Part shown: one piece after another, positions 1 through 9,950 of the stretch
Layout of the letters: each line of letters begins with the position of its first letter
Numbering within the stretch: the stretch's first letter is position 1
NCBI RefSeq assembly: GCF_023169965.1
Contig: NZ_AP025592.1
Location: 4,154,001 to 4,218,000 of the forward strand
Origin: Anaeromyxobacter paludicola
GTDB taxonomy: Bacteria; Myxococcota; Myxococcia; Myxococcales; Anaeromyxobacteraceae
Length of the DNA stretch: 64,000 nucleotides
Reading direction: 5' to 3'
The notes under the pieces: model-generated
Told to the model about the DNA's origin: nothing
The model's input: the letters and a program-made list of their open reading frames with translations, nothing else
Databases searched by the model: none
Program-made: the position numbers and the translations under genes

Positions 1-64
1 GGTTCCGCGCCTCCGCGACCGCCGCCTGCAGGGTGAGCTGAAGCTCCTTCGTGACCGTGACCAT
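1..64 (-). CDS. clpA: ClpA, ATP-dependent Clp protease ATP-binding subunit (N-terminal fragment)
   Basis: Only the first 21 codons are in the window; the gene continues past base 1. The ATG lies 2 bp after the clpS stop. The visible residues (MVTVTKELQLTLQAAVAEAR) fit the start of the ClpA/ClpB N-domain, where helix 1 begins with a short polar stretch and LQ..L.. spacing. ClpA is the AAA+ unfoldase that feeds ClpP and takes N-degron substrates from ClpS. The clpS-clpA order is the normal one, which supports the call more than the fragment itself. Confidence 0.8.
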   Translation of the reverse strand, partial: MVTVTKELQLTLQAAVAEARN

Positions 65-66
65 CG

Positions 67-390
67 CTACTCCGGCTCCACCGTGCAGAGGAGGGGGAAC
101 TCCGCCGCGCGCGCGAGTGACATCACCTTCGCCGCCTTCGTCTCGGCGATCTCCAGGGAATACGTGCCCGCCACGCCCACTCCGCGCTGGTGGACGTGGA
201 GCATGATGCGGGCCGCCTGCTCCGGGTCGTGGTGGAAGACCTCCTCGAGCACCGCCACCACGAACTCCATGGTCGTGTAGTCGTCGTTGTGCAACAGAAC
301 CTTGTAGAGCGGCGGCTTCGCCAGCTGCTTGCCGGTCTTCGACTTCGGCGCGACGACGGCGCCGCCGCCGGGGGTCTTGGGCTCGGCCAT
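67..390 (-). CDS. clpS: ClpS, adaptor for the ClpAP protease
   Basis: 107 aa, normal for ClpS. A disordered N-terminal extension (residues 1-26) is followed by the folded core with the signature [11 protein letters not shown] (about residues 35-45), whose acidic residues line the N-degron pocket, and the conserved HVHQRG helix region further on. ClpS binds proteins with Leu, Phe, Trp or Tyr at the N terminus and delivers them to ClpA. It sits 11 bp downstream of aat and 2 bp upstream of clpA, so the transferase that makes the degron, the adaptor that reads it and the unfoldase are co-transcribed. Confidence 0.96.
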   Translation of the reverse strand: MAEPKTPGGGAVVAPKSKTGKQLAKPPLYKVLLHNDDYTTMEFVVAVLEEVFHHDPEQAARIMLHVHQRGVGVAGTYSLEIAETKAAKVMSLARAAEFPLLCTVEPE

Positions 391-401
391 GGACCGCTAT
401 T

Positions 402-1139
402 CTAAGCGGAAGACGGGCGCGGTGCCGCTCCGGCGGCGGGCCCGGCCCCGGGGCCCTCCGGCAGCGTCCAGGGGCCGCGGCGGGTGGGCGCCCGCAGCGC
501 CTCGGCCAGGCGGTCGAGGAAGTCGGCGCGCGGGATCTCCTCCGCGCCCAGGCGGACCAGGTGGTCGGTGCGCACCTGGCAGTCCACCAGCCCGAAGCCC
601 TCGGCGCCGAGCCACTCCACGGCGCGCGCGAAGGCGGCCTTGGAGGCGTCGGGCCGGTCGGCGAACATCGACTCGCCGAAGAAGGCGGCGCCGAGCGAGA
701 CGCCGTAGAGGCCGCCCGCGAGCGCCTCGCCCTCCCAGGCCTCGAACGAGTGGGCGAAGCCGAGCGCGTGCAGCCGCTCGTAGGCGGTGATCATCTCGCG
801 GGTGATCCAGGTCCCGTCCTGGCCCGGGCGCGGCTTGCCCGAGCAGCGCCGGATCACCTGCCCGAAGGCCCGGTCGGCGGTGACGCGGTAGCGGCCGCGC
901 CGGAGCGTGCGCCGGAGCGACTGCGAGACGTGCAGTCGCGCCGGCTCGAGCACCAACCGCGGGTCGGGCGACCACCAGAGGATGGGGTACTCCTCCGAGA
1001 ACCAGGGGAAGATGCCGACCTCGTAGGCGGCGAGCAGCCGCTCGGGCGAGAGGTCGCCGCCCACCGCCAGGAGCCCGTCCGGCTCGGCGAGCGAGGGGTC
1101 GGGGAAGGCGATCTGGCGCGGGAGTCGGTAGACGGCCAC
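402..1139 (-). CDS. aat: Leucyl/phenylalanyl-tRNA--protein transferase
   Basis: 245 aa, full length. It adds Leu or Phe from aminoacyl-tRNA to proteins with N-terminal Lys or Arg, creating ClpS degrons. Family motifs are visible: [19 protein letters not shown] near the N terminus, the WWSPDPR block (about 55-61), and [18 protein letters not shown] (about 142-159), the core of the GNAT-like fold. The C terminus after residue 215 is a low-complexity Ala/Gly/Pro tail. The start is GTG with no Shine-Dalgarno sequence; a TATGAT hexamer lies exactly 6 nt before it, so the message may be leaderless. It heads the aat-clpS-clpA group and lies 57 bp after the sigma-factor gene on the same strand. Confidence 0.96.
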   Translation of the reverse strand: MAVYRLPRQIAFPDPSLAEPDGLLAVGGDLSPERLLAAYEVGIFPWFSEEYPILWWSPDPRLVLEPARLHVSQSLRRTLRRGRYRVTADRAFGQVIRRCSGKPRPGQDGTWITREMITAYERLHALGFAHSFEAWEGEALAGGLYGVSLGAAFFGESMFADRPDASKAAFARAVEWLGAEGFGLVDCQVRTDHLVRLGAEEIPRADFLDRLAEALRAPTRRGPWTLPEGPGAGPAAGAAPRPSSA

Positions 1140-1145
1140 GCGAGG

Positions 1146-1151
1146 ATCATA
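1146..1151 (-). promoter_or_regulatory. Candidate -10 element for a leaderless aat transcript
   Basis: TATGAT (minus strand) is followed by 6 nt and then the GTG start of aat, so a transcript starting 7 nt after the hexamer would begin at the start codon. No convincing -35 is present and no ribosome-binding site precedes the GTG. This is inference from spacing only. Confidence 0.35.
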
Positions 1152-1196
1152 GCAGCGGGACGGCCACGGCCGCCGCTCACCGCCCCTCCCTGCCGC

Positions 1197-2042
1197 TCAG
1201 GCCTGGGGCGGCCGCTCGGTGAGGAAGCGCTGGAGCGCCTGCCGGACCGAGTGCTGCACGGCCTGGGGGACCTCCGGCGCCGGGGAGCGGGCGCAGAGCG
1301 TGAGCGTCGCCCGCAGGCTGTCGCAGCGCGCCGTGCAGCGGGGGCAGCCGGCGAGGTGCTGCTCCATCTCGGCGCAGAGGTCGCTCGAGATCTCGCCCTC
1401 GAGGTGGCGCGAGAAGAGCGCCGCCACGTCCGGGCAGGCGGCCTCGCCCGCGGGCCTCGCGGGGGCGGGCTCGGGGATGCCGAGGCGCGGCGCCACCGAC
1501 TCCCGGACCGCGACCCGGGCGCGGTGGAGCCGGCTCTTCACCGCGTCCACCGAGAGCCCGAGGATCTCCGCCACCTCCGGCGCGGTCAGCCCCTCCACGT
1601 CGCGCAGCAGCAGCACCTCCCGGTACATGGGCTGGAGGGCGGCGATGGCGGCCTCCAGCGCCGCCTCCACCTGTCGGCCCGCCAGCGTCTCGTCGGCCGG
1701 CCGGGCCGGGTCGGGGAGCCGGGTCACCTCCTCCTCACCCTCGGAGCCGACGCGCTGCTCCTCGGCCGGCTCGTACTTCCCGCGCCGGCGCTTCTTGATG
1801 CAGAAGCTCCGGGCGATGCTGTAGAGCCAGGTGGAGACCGACGACTGCCCGCGGAAGTCGCGGATGCCGCGCGCCACGGCGAGCAGGGTGTCCTGCAGGA
1901 CGTCCTTCGCGTCCTCCTCGTCCCGGCACATCTTGAGCCCGAAGCGGTAGATGCGCCGCTGGTGCCGCTCGAGGAGCTCCTCGAGCGCCTCGCGCCGCCC
2001 CTCCCGCGCCTCCGCCAGGAGCCGCTCGTCGTCCCGTTCCAT
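1197..2042 (-). CDS. ECF-type RNA polymerase sigma factor with fused C-terminal zinc-finger (zf-HC2) domain
   Basis: 281 aa from the ATG at 2042; that start has AAGGA 8 nt upstream, whereas the longer frame would need a TTG. Sigma region 2 is at about residues 15-85 (DEEDAKDVLQDTLLAVARG, then FRGQSSVSTWLYSIARSFC) and region 4 at about 130-185 (LQPMYREVLLLRDVEGLTA and a helix-turn-helix ending VKSRLHRAR). The last 80 residues hold HLAGCPRCTARC, the H-x3-C-x2-C pattern of anti-sigma zinc fingers. So one polypeptide carries a sigma factor and an anti-sigma-like module. No separate anti-sigma gene is adjacent. The target regulon is unknown; the divergent act operon is a candidate by position only. 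Confidence 0.88.
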   Translation of the reverse strand: MERDDERLLAEAREGRREALEELLERHQRRIYRFGLKMCRDEEDAKDVLQDTLLAVARGIRDFRGQSSVSTWLYSIARSFCIKKRRRGKYEPAEEQRVGSEGEEEVTRLPDPARPADETLAGRQVEAALEAAIAALQPMYREVLLLRDVEGLTAPEVAEILGLSVDAVKSRLHRARVAVRESVAPRLGIPEPAPARPAGEAACPDVAALFSRHLEGEISSDLCAEMEQHLAGCPRCTARCDSLRATLTLCARSPAPEVPQAVQHSVRQALQRFLTERPPQA

Positions 2043-2251
2043 GCCCGAGTCCTTATCCCGGCCCGGCTCGCCCGACAAGGTGACGCAGCGTGAACGCGGA
2101 AAGCCCTCGCACGCGGCCTTTTCGTGAAGGCCACCCCAACAGAGACTTTATTCCCGTTGATTCCCTCGTCACTTAACGGCCACCCGGTCACCACGCGGGC
2201 AGCCGCCGGAGGGCTGCGCCTCTCGCCCGTCGGAGGGTGCCCGGCAAATCC
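2043..2251. promoter_or_regulatory. Divergent control region between the sigma factor and the act respiratory operon
   Basis: About 209 bp between divergent genes. A stretch near 2138-2180 is clearly richer in A/T than its surroundings. On the minus strand TTAAGT, 17 nt, then GAATAA is a weak sigma70-like pair pointing at the sigma gene. On the plus strand GGAGG at 2232-2236 is the only ribosome-site-like element before actA, about 15 nt from the chosen ATG. No convincing promoter was found for the act operon. Confidence 0.3.
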
Positions 2252-2902
2252 ATGAGCGCACTCTTCCGCCCCCGCGCCAACACCCTCTTCCGAATCGCGC
2301 TGGTCATCCTCTTCGGCGGCGCCGCCGGGACGATCGGCGGCCTGATGCTCTACTGGCGCGTCCCCGCCGGCACGCGCCAGTTCGCCGAGCTCCAGCAGCC
2401 GCTCCAGTTCGACCACCGGCACCACGTCGTGGACGACAACATCGACTGCCGGTACTGCCACCAGACCGTCGAGAAGAGCAACACCGCGGGGATCCCGGCC
2501 ACCTCGCTCTGCATGAACTGCCACTCGCAGATCTGGAACCGCAGCCCGCTGCTCGACAAGGTGCGCGAGAGCTACTTCACCGGCCGCACCGTCGAGTGGA
2601 TGCGCGTCCACCGCCTGCCGGACTTCGTCTACTTCAACCACTCCATCCACGTGACCAAGGGCGTGGGGTGCGAGACCTGCCACGGCCGCGTGGACCAGAT
2701 GCCGGCCATCCAGCAGGTGGCGCCGCTCACCATGAGCTGGTGCCTCGACTGTCACCGCGACCCGGCGCTGCACCTGCGGCCGCGCGAGGCGGTGACGCAG
2801 ATGGACTACAAGCCGGAGAAGGACCAGGCGGTGCTCGGGCCCGAGCTCGCGAAGAAGTACGACGTCCACTCCCGAACCAGCTGCACCACCTGTCACCGCT
2901 AG
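2252..2902 (+). CDS. actA: ActA, pentaheme cytochrome c subunit of alternative complex III
   Basis: 216 aa from the ATG at 2252; an in-frame GTG at 2237 would overlap the only GGAGG. One N-terminal membrane segment (about 12-34) anchors it. Five CxxCH sites are visible: CRYCH (66), CMNCH (87), CETCH, CLDCH and the C-terminal CTTCH. This matches the multiheme ActA family, which carries electrons from the quinol-oxidising part of alternative complex III to the monoheme ActE or directly to the oxidase. It is first in a 12-gene operon whose later genes encode the rest of this complex and a caa3 oxidase. Confidence 0.92.
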   Translation: MSALFRPRANTLFRIALVILFGGAAGTIGGLMLYWRVPAGTRQFAELQQPLQFDHRHHVVDDNIDCRYCHQTVEKSNTAGIPATSLCMNCHSQIWNRSPLLDKVRESYFTGRTVEWMRVHRLPDFVYFNHSIHVTKGVGCETCHGRVDQMPAIQQVAPLTMSWCLDCHRDPALHLRPREAVTQMDYKPEKDQAVLGPELAKKYDVHSRTSCTTCHR

Positions 2903-2908
2903 GCGACC

Positions 2909-5865
2909 ATGGGACTGCCCATCTACGGACAGGCGGCCGAGCCGCCGACGAAGCCGAACCACCGCCCGCTCTGGCGAAGCCTGGAGGAGCTCGCGCAGGG
3001 CCGCTCCGAGGCGCGCTCCCCCGAGTTCGCGCCCGGCGCCGACGGCCCGCCCGACGCGCTCTCGCGCCGCAGCTTCATGCAGCTCCTCGGCGCGACGCTG
3101 GCGTTCGCGGGGCTCGAGGCCTGCTCGCCGCCGCGCGAGAAGATCTACCCCTTCGTCCGGCAGCCGGTGGGGCTCGTCCCCGGCCAGGCGGTCCACTACG
3201 CCACCGCGGCCACGCTCTCCGGCTACGCCACCGGCCTCCTCGTCCGCAGCAACGAGGGGCGGCCGACCAAGGTGGAGGGGAACCCCAACCACCCGGCCAG
3301 CCTGGGCGGCGTCGGCCCGTTCCAGCAGGCGATGCTGCTCGACCTCTACGACCCGTCGCGCGCCCGCGGCTTCCAGAAGAAGGGGCGGCAGCTCTCGTAC
3401 CGGGCGGCGCTCCTCGAGCTCTCGACGCTCGCGAGGTCGCACGAGAAGGACGGCGGCGCGCGGCTCCGGTTCCTCGCCGACCCCTCGAGCTCGCCGCTGC
3501 TCGCCGACCTCCGCCGGCGCATCCTGGCGCGGTTCCCCAAGGCCCGCTTCACCGCCTGGGACCCGCTCTCCGACGACGCCGCCCGCGACGGCGGCCGGAT
3601 CGCCTTCGGCGCGCCGCTCGAGGCCCGCCCCGCGCTCGGCCCCGCCGACGTGATCCTCTCGCTCGACGCCGACTTCCTCGGCCTCGGCCCCGACCAGCTC
3701 CGGCTCATGCGCGAGTGGTCGTCGCGCCGGGTCCCCGGCCAGCTCAACCGGCTCTACCAGGTGGAGCCCGGGCTCTCGGTGACCGGCATGAACGCCGACC
3801 ACCACCTGCGGACCCGCGCCGCCGAGGTGGCGGGGTTCGCCCGCGCGGTGGCCGCCCGGCTCGCCGCGAAGCACGGCCTCGCCGCGCTGGCGCCGCTCGG
3901 GGAGGGCGCCGCCCCGAACCCGCGGGCCGACGTGGTGGCCGACGACCTCGCCCGCGCCCGCGGCCGCTCCCTGGTGCTCTGCGGCCCGCGCCAGCCGGCC
4001 GCGGTGCACGCGCTCGCCCACGCCCTCAACGCCGCCCTCGGCAACGCCGGCGCCACCGTCCGCTACCGCAAGCCGGTGCTGAACGACGCCGCCACCGGCC
4101 CGGCCGGCCTCGCCGCGCTCGCCGCCGAGCTCCGCGCCGGCCAGGTGGACACGCTGGTGGTCACGGCGGCGAACCCGGTCTACACCGCGCCCGCCGACCT
4201 GGGCCTCGCGCCGCTGCTCGAGCAGGTCCCGAACGCGATCTACTTCACGCTCCACGACGACGAGACCGCCGACGCCTGCGGCTGGATGCTGGCGGCGAGC
4301 CACCCCTACGAGCAGTGGGGCGACGCCCGCGGGCCCGACGGGACCGTGGCGCTGGCGCAGCCGCTCATCGCCCCGCTCTTCGAGAGCATGGGCGAGGTGG
4401 AGCTCCTCGCCGCCTTCCTCGACCAGGCCGACCTCGGGCCGCGCCGGCTCCTGCAGGACCTCTGGCGCGAGCGGCGGGGCGGGGCCGCCTTCGACGCCGA
4501 GTTCGAGCGCTGGCTCGCGGCCGGCGTCGTCCCGGGCACGGCGGAGCCGGCCGAGGCGCCGGCGGTGCAGTCGGCGGCGGTGGCCCAGGCGCTGCGCGAC
4601 CTGAAGCCGGCCGGCGCCGGCGGCCTCGAGGTGAGCTTCGTCCCCGACTACAAGACCCTCGACGGGCGGTTCGCGCCCAACGCCTGGCTGCAGGAGCTGC
4701 CGCACCCGGTCAGCAAGATGACCTGGGACAACGCGGCCTACCTCTCGCCCGCGACGGCGGGGCGGCTCGGGCTCGTCAACGGCGACCTCGTCGAGCTGCA
4801 GCTCGCCGGCCGCAGCCTCACCGCGCCGGTCTGGGTGCAGCCCGGCCACGCCGACGACGCGCTCACGCTGCCGCTCGGCTACGGGCGGCGCGCCGGCGGG
4901 CCGGTGTCGAGGAACGTCGGCTTCGACGCCGGGCGGCTGCGCCGCGGCGACGCCCCCTGGTTCGCCGCCGGCGCGGCCTTGCGCAAGCTCGGCAAGCGCC
5001 ACGCCTTCGCGGTGACGCAGACCCACGACAGCATGGAGGGGCGGCCGCTGGCGCTCGACTTCACCGCCGCCGGCTGGGAGCACGAGAAGGGCGAGCTCGA
5101 GGAGCACCGCGGCGAGCCGGCGAGCCTCATGCCGCAGATGCACGCCTACGAGCAGGAGCAGTACCGGTGGGGCATGGCGGTGGACCTCTCCCGCTGCACC
5201 GGCTGCAGCGCCTGCGTGGTGGCCTGCCAGTCGGAGAACAACATCCCGGTGGTCGGCAAGGAGCAGGTGGAGCGGCGGCGCGAGATGCAGTGGCTGCGCA
5301 TCGACCGCTACTACCAGGGCACCGCCGCGGAGCCGGAGGTGGCGCTCCAGCCGGTGGCCTGCGTCCACTGCGAGAAGGCGCCCTGCGAGTACGTCTGCCC
5401 GGTGAACGCCACCGTCCACTCCGACGAGGGGCTGAACGAGATGGTCTACAACCGGTGCGTCGGCACCCGGTACTGCTCCAACAACTGCCCGTACAAGGTG
5501 CGGCGCTTCAACTTCCTCGACTACCGCGGGGAGATGGCGCCCACCGAGAAGATGCTCATGAACCCCGAGGTCACCGTGCGGACCCGGGGCGTCATGGAGA
5601 AGTGCACCTACTGCGTGCAGCGCATCGAGCGGGCCCGCATCGAGGCGCGCGTCGCCGGCCGGCTCATCCGCGAGCAGGACCTGAAGAGCGCCTGCCAGCA
5701 GGCGTGCCCGGCCGAGGCGATCGTCTTCGGGAACCTCAACGACCCGCAGGCGCGGGTGACGCGGCTCCACCAGGACGAGCGCCGCTACGACCTGCTCCAC
5801 GAGCTCGGCACGCGGCCCCGCACCACCTACCTCGCCCGCCTCCGCAATCCGAACCCGGACCTCGC

Positions 5866-5869
<4 letters not shown>
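2909..5869 (+). CDS. actB: ActB, Tat-exported molybdopterin-oxidoreductase-like/Fe-S fusion subunit of alternative complex III
   Basis: 986 aa. A twin-arginine motif SRRSFMQLL (52-60) and a hydrophobic stretch mark Tat export. Residues about 70-720 resemble the CISM catalytic subunit; in this family that part binds no molybdenum. Residues about 745-986 are a ferredoxin-like subunit with four cysteine groups ([42 protein letters not shown] with a later CQQACP). The fusion of these two parts is diagnostic of ActB. It relays electrons from quinol on ActC toward the hemes. It starts 6 bp after actA and overlaps actC by 4 bp (ATGA). Confidence 0.95.
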
Positions 5870-7298
<1,429 letters not shown>

Positions 7299-7302
<4 letters not shown>

Positions 7303-7838
7303 GCCACGCCGACCCGCTCGTCCGCAGCTTCGTGCTGGCCGAGTTCGCCGAGCCGGAGGCGCTCTTCGCCGCCGCCCGCAAGGTGCGCGCCGCCGGCCAC
7401 ACCGCGCTCGACGCCCACATGCCGTACCCGGTCCACGGCGCCGACGAGGCGCTCGGGATCCCGCACTCCCGGGTGCCGCTCATCGCGCTCTGCGGCGGGC
7501 TCACCGGGGTGGTCACCGCCTACCTCATGGCCTGGTGGATGAACGCGGTGGACTACCGGATCAACGTGGCCGGCCGCCCGTTCAACGCCATCCCCGCCTT
7601 CGTCCCCGTCATGTTCGAGCTCGGCGTCCTCTTCGCGTCGCTCTCCATCTTCGTGGGCTGCATCCTGCTCTTCCGGCTGCCCCGCCTGCACCACCCGGTC
7701 TTCGAGGCGGACGCCTTCCGCTCCGCCTCGGTGGACAAGTTCTGGCTCTCCGTCGAGACGGCCGACCCGGCCCCGCTCGAGGAGGAGCTGCGCCGGGCCG
7801 GGGCGAGCGTGGTCCAGGTGGTGGAGGGCCAGCCATGA
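7299..7838 (+). CDS. actD: ActD, small membrane subunit of alternative complex III (DUF3341 family)
   Basis: 179 aa. A soluble N-terminal domain with [20 protein letters not shown] (14-33) and [10 protein letters not shown] (39-48) precedes two membrane helices (about 58-80 and 97-126) and a short C-terminal tail ending in a ferredoxin-like beta segment. This layout is standard for ActD. The subunit has no redox cofactor and a structural role in the complex. ATGA overlaps link it to actC upstream and actE downstream. Confidence 0.93.
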
Positions 7839-8401
7839 GGCGCCTCGTCCCCCTCGCCCTCGTGGGCCTCTGCGCCTGCCAGGTCTTCGACCCGATGATG
7901 TGGCAGCAGAAGTACAAGCCGTACCGCGGCACCACCTTCTTCCCCGACGGCGTGTCGATGCTGGCGCCGCCGCCCGGCACCGTCCCGTCCTCGGGCGCGA
8001 TCGAGCCCGCGCTCGCGACCGGCATCGGCCCCGACGGCAAGCTCCTGCCGGTGGCCCCGGTGGCGCTCTCCCGCGACCTGGTGGAGCTGGGCCGGCGCAA
8101 GTTCGACCAGACCTGCGCCATCTGCCACGGCCTCACCGGCGACGGCGACAGCATGGTGGCGAAGAACATGGCGCTCCGCCCGCCGCCCTCGATCCACCTC
8201 AAGCGCAGCTTCCCGGACGGCTACTTCTACCAGGTGGTCACCAACGGCTTCGGCGTGATGCCCTCGTACGCGGCGGAGCTGTCGGTCGAGGAGCGCTGGG
8301 CGGTGGTGGCCTACGTGCGCGCGCTCCAGCTCTCGCAGAACGCCCGCATCGACCAGCTCCCGGCGGAGCAGCGGAGCAAGGTGCAGGAGGAGCCCCGATG
8401 A
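7835..8401 (+). CDS. actE: ActE, monoheme cytochrome c lipoprotein of alternative complex III
   Basis: 188 aa. The N terminus [15 protein letters not shown] has a lipobox ending at Cys15, so the mature protein should be lipid-anchored at the membrane. One heme site, CAICHG (94-99), and a later Met in GVMPSYAAEL as the probable axial ligand define a class I cytochrome c. ActE is the likely exit point for electrons to the CuA/cytochrome domain of the downstream caa3 oxidase. It overlaps actD and actF by 4 bp each. Confidence 0.93.
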   Translation: MRRLVPLALVGLCACQVFDPMMWQQKYKPYRGTTFFPDGVSMLAPPPGTVPSSGAIEPALATGIGPDGKLLPVAPVALSRDLVELGRRKFDQTCAICHGLTGDGDSMVAKNMALRPPPSIHLKRSFPDGYFYQVVTNGFGVMPSYAAELSVEERWAVVAYVRALQLSQNARIDQLPAEQRSKVQEEPR

Positions 8402-9576
8402 AGATCACCCCGTTCCAGGGCGGCAGCCGGCTCATGGCCGTGGCCGGCGCGGTGGCGGTGGCCGGGCTGGCGCTCACCGCGCTCGGGGCCGCCTTCGACC
8501 CCCGCCGCGCCCTCTGGGCCTACCTCGTCGCCTTCACCTACTGGGTCGGCATCGCGGTGGCGGCCCTCATCCTGCTCATGGCCCTCCACGCCGCGAACGC
8601 CCGCTGGCCGGTGGCGGTCCGCCGGATGCTGGAGGTGATCCCGCTCTCGAGCGCGCTCTTCCTCGTCCTCTTCGTCCCGCTGCTCCTCGGCGCGAAGCAG
8701 CTCTTCCCCTGGGCCGGCCACCAGGAGCTGGCCGGCGAGGCGGCCCGGGCCATGGAGCACCGCAAGGCCTGGCTCAACGTGCCCTTCTTCGTGGTCCGGG
8801 CGGCCTTCTACTTCGCCGTCTGGATCGGCTTCTCGCACGCCTTCCACCGCTGGTCGGTGGCGCAGGACGAGAGCGGGGCGCCGGGCCTCACCCTCAAGGC
8901 CCACCGGCTCGGCGCCGGCGGCCTGCCGCTGCTCGCGCTCACGCTCACCTTCGCCGCCTTCGACTGGTGGATGAGCCTGACGCCGCAGTTCTATTCGACC
9001 ATCTTCGGCGTCTACTACTTCGCCGGCAGCTTCGTGTCGGCCATCGCGGTGCTCATCATCGCCGCCGCGTGGGGGCGGCGCGAGGGCGTCTTCGGCGGCG
9101 CGCTCACGCTGGCCCACTTCCACAGCCTGGGGAAGCTCCTCCTCGCCTTCGTCGCCTTCTGGGCCTACATCGCCTTCTCGCAGTTCCTCCTCATCTGGAT
9201 CGCCAACATCCCGGAGGAGGTGCCCTGGTACGCCATCCGCAACCGCGGGGGCTGGATGCCGGTCGGCGTCTTCCTCGCGCTCTTCCACTTCGTGGTGCCG
9301 TTCTTCGTCCTGCTCTCGCGCCAGATCAAGCGCGAGCCGGAGCGGCTGCAGTGGGTGGCGGGCTGGATCCTGGTGGCCCACTTCGTCGACGTCTACTGGG
9401 TGGTGATGCCGCACCTCTCGCCGGAGGCGCCGCACCCGCACTTCACCGATCTCACCGCCCTCGTCGGCGTCGGGGCGGCGGCGGTGGCCTTCACCGTCTG
9501 GCGCCTGCGGGGCCGCAGCGCCGTCCCGGTGGGCGACCCCTACCTCGAGGAATCGCTGAGGTACGATCCGCAATGA
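8398..9576 (+). CDS. actF: ActF, NrfD-like membrane subunit of alternative complex III
   Basis: 392 aa with about ten membrane helices; a diverged paralogue of ActC. Visible features include FDWWMSLTPQFYSTIFGVYYF (family block, about residues 196-216) and a conserved acidic/aromatic stretch in the last helices. In known complexes ActF and ActC form a pseudo-symmetric pair, with ActF proposed to carry a proton path rather than a quinol site. It is translationally coupled to actE and to the next small gene (ATGA). Confidence 0.93.
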   Translation: MKITPFQGGSRLMAVAGAVAVAGLALTALGAAFDPRRALWAYLVAFTYWVGIAVAALILLMALHAANARWPVAVRRMLEVIPLSSALFLVLFVPLLLGAKQLFPWAGHQELAGEAARAMEHRKAWLNVPFFVVRAAFYFAVWIGFSHAFHRWSVAQDESGAPGLTLKAHRLGAGGLPLLALTLTFAAFDWWMSLTPQFYSTIFGVYYFAGSFVSAIAVLIIAAAWGRREGVFGGALTLAHFHSLGKLLLAFVAFWAYIAFSQFLLIWIANIPEEVPWYAIRNRGGWMPVGVFLALFHFVVPFFVLLSRQIKREPERLQWVAGWILVAHFVDVYWVVMPHLSPEAPHPHFTDLTALVGVGAAAVAFTVWRLRGRSAVPVGDPYLEESLRYDPQ

Positions 9577-9950
9577 CCGAGCACTCGCACAGCGAAGGGC
9601 GTCCGACCGCGGTCGAGCCCGACGTCATCTCCACCGGCAAGCTCGTGGTCGTCGGGTTCGCGGCCATGCTGGTGTTCCTGCTCGCCTCGCTGGCGGCGGC
9701 GCGCATCCTCCAGACGCGGCGCGATCAGCTCAACCCGGGCGGACCGCCGCCGTACCCGTCGGAGCTCGGCAAGCCCAAGATCGGCATGGTCGAGCAGCAG
9801 CTCTTCGACAAGCAGACCCGGGCCAGGGAGCTGCTCCGCAAGCAGCGCGCCCAGCTCGCCGGCTACGGCTGGATCGACAAGGAGAAGGGCGTGATCCACA
9901 TCCCCATCGACGAGGCCATCGACCGGCTCGTGAAGGGAGAGCGCCCGTGA
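9573..9950 (+). CDS. Small single-span membrane protein between actF and sco, function unknown
   Basis: 125 aa. A polar N terminus (1-22) is followed by one membrane helix (about 24-45, VVVGFAAMLVFLLASLAAA) and a 75-residue charged domain. The C-terminal segment GYGWIDKEKGVIHIPIDEAI (about 97-116) is the most distinctive part and looks conserved. It overlaps its neighbours on both sides. From memory, similar short proteins occur at this place in other act-cox clusters, so an accessory or assembly role for the supercomplex is likely. No cofactor motif is visible, and I assign no specific function. Confidence 0.75.
   Translation: MTEHSHSEGRPTAVEPDVISTGKLVVVGFAAMLVFLLASLAAARILQTRRDQLNPGGPPPYPSELGKPKIGMVEQQLFDKQTRARELLRKQRAQLAGYGWIDKEKGVIHIPIDEAIDRLVKGERP

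Noticed and set aside
1724-5800. A 1358-codon minus-strand frame opposite actA and actB
   Set aside because: Same reason: it runs against two genes with clear heme and Fe-S motifs, and its predicted protein is low complexity.
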